A stretch of 64,000 nucleotides of DNA from Corynebacterium minutissimum (GTDB taxonomy: Bacteria; Actinomycetota; Actinomycetes; Mycobacteriales; Mycobacteriaceae), in NCBI RefSeq assembly GCF_000805675.1, contig NZ_JSEF01000016.1:151630-215629 (forward strand), written 5' to 3'. Every line of letters begins with the position of its first letter. Within the stretch, counting starts at the first letter, position 1. Below, in pieces: positions 63,439-64,000 of the stretch. A program made the translations under genes and the position numbers. Below the pieces are notes generated by a model, which made no database searches, was not told where the DNA came from, and worked only from the letters and a program-made list of their open reading frames with translations.

Positions 63439-64000
63439 CCGGTTGCGGGGTTGGTGGGCCTGTTTTAAGCTTCGTGGCCATGGGGGTATTAGAAACCTAC
63501 TTCCACTACCGCAACTCGGGGATCGCGCTAGTGGAACAAGCAACCAGCTCACCCGACGAGCTCCGCGCGCTCGGCGCCGACGCAGCCGATGCTACAGAAC
63601 TTGCCCATCTTCACCGTATCTACTTCGGGCAAACCCGCTTCACCGGCAAACAACGCAAAGCCCGTGCCGCCGCGGTGGCACACAAACATAGCCTTAGCAT
63701 TCTCACCCTGATTGAGTCCTACACCGCCAAAGTCAACAAAGACCTTGATGCCTGGAACCTACGCATCAAGCTTGCCGGCACCCCTGCCCACCGTGTCCGC
63801 CAGGTCGCCACCAAGCGTTTGAAGGAGCTTCGTGTCAAGCGCACCGCTAAACCCGGAGTACGCTTCACCTACCGCTCTAAAGGCCCGAACTCCATCACCA
63901 TCACCGACACCCCCACCATCATCGCCGACATCAGAGGCACCCTAGAATCCGTTAATAAAACAAACCTCCTTGAGGCTGCCCGCACCGTCATTGTCACCGG
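63439..64000 (+). repeat. Long direct repeat, copy 2 (HNH element), cut by the window end
   Basis: Matches 35563-36123 almost base for base, starting at CCGGTTGCGGGGTTGG. It lies directly behind the tRNA-His terminator. Confidence 0.9.
63480..64000 (+). CDS. HNH endonuclease (13E12/DUF222-type), intact N-terminal part
   Basis: 173 codons are open from the ATG at 63480 to the window edge. The protein starts MGVLETYFHYRNSGIALVEQ and continues through GTPAHRVRQVATKRLKELR, the point where copy 1 is frameshifted. By analogy with copy 1 the HNH domain should follow outside the window. This looks like the functional, or donor, copy. Its tRNA-flanking position is common for inserted genes, but no att repeats were found. 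Confidence 0.85.
   Translation, partial: MGVLETYFHYRNSGIALVEQATSSPDELRALGADAADATELAHLHRIYFGQTRFTGKQRKARAAAVAHKHSLSILTLIESYTAKVNKDLDAWNLRIKLAGTPAHRVRQVATKRLKELRVKRTAKPGVRFTYRSKGPNSITITDTPTIIADIRGTLESVNKTNLLEAARTVIVT

Noticed and set aside
63316..64000. tRNA-His as the attachment site of a genomic island carrying the HNH gene
   Set aside because: No second copy of the tRNA 3' end, integrase or direct att repeat is visible. The HNH copy begins only after the tRNA terminator, and the same element elsewhere (35563) is not tRNA-linked.

Overview
The window reads as a chromosomal segment of a Corynebacterium (high-GC actinobacterium). Evidence: an ArsR with the corynebacterial cysteine pattern, a mycothiol-type DsbA-like protein, the gene order valS-folC-DUF4233-ndk, a CmrA-like reductase next to orn, many GTG starts with AGGAGA/AAAGGA ribosome binding sites, and an EttA-type ABC-F protein. 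The species cannot be fixed by eye; the C. striatum/aurimucosum/minutissimum group is a guess only.

Layout. 1-1111: divergent arsenic resistance pair (ACR3 efflux pump, cut by the window edge, and arsR) around a shared operator/promoter. 1243-7650 (minus): ndk, small membrane protein, esterase, DUF4233 protein, folC, valS. 7708-9349: panB-panC. 9346-11243: mdh and a TetR regulator. 11328-11678: non-coding repeats and hairpins. 11726-18196: nucleoside/deoxyribonucleoside salvage locus (phosphohexomutase-family enzyme, deoC, deoA; divergent cdd, nupC; SorC-type regulator). 18287-21350: clpX, a gap with a probable gene remnant, clpP2, clpP1. 21489-26953: a plus-strand cassette of a manganese-type DtxR/MntR regulator, nrdI, nrdE, nrdF, an unknown 91-aa protein and an NADPH:FMN reductase. 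27127-28485: trigger factor; then tRNA-Pro, a DUF-type membrane protein and tRNA-Gly. 30032-35528: a 33-aa membrane peptide, aldo/keto reductase, rpiB, DsbA-like protein and pepN. 35563-36739: frameshifted HNH endonuclease gene, repeated at the right edge of the window. 36973-46832: oligopeptide-type ABC transporter operon with an alkylhydroperoxidase-like protein, an SDR and a GntR regulator, divergent from an FAD/NAD(P) protein. 46880-50623: metB, an MscS channel, a frameshifted glbO and ald. 50751-58776: chrA, a hypothetical, a thioesterase, ettA, an SSB-like protein, a CopD-CtaG fusion and a LysR regulator. 58819-64000: tRNA-Arg, a degenerate sulfatase, a PspC protein, a CmrA-like SDR, an alanine/cation symporter, orn, tRNA-His and the second HNH copy.

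Main discovery. The NrdF at 25051-26076 lacks three of the four carboxylate metal ligands of a class I ribonucleotide reductase radical subunit: the Glu positions are Gln120, Ser180 and Lys214, while Asp89, both His ligands and the radical Tyr127 remain. This is the 'QSK' signature of the recently defined metal-free class Ie reductases, which use a DOPA radical made with NrdI-derived superoxide. Here it sits behind a DtxR-family regulator whose primary metal-site Cys is Glu (manganese type). Two tandem 20-bp inverted repeats precede nrdI. A flavin reductase that could reduce NrdI and an uncharacterised small protein follow. The cassette splits tig from clpP1P2, which are normally close neighbours in actinobacteria, suggesting acquisition as a unit for growth under metal starvation.
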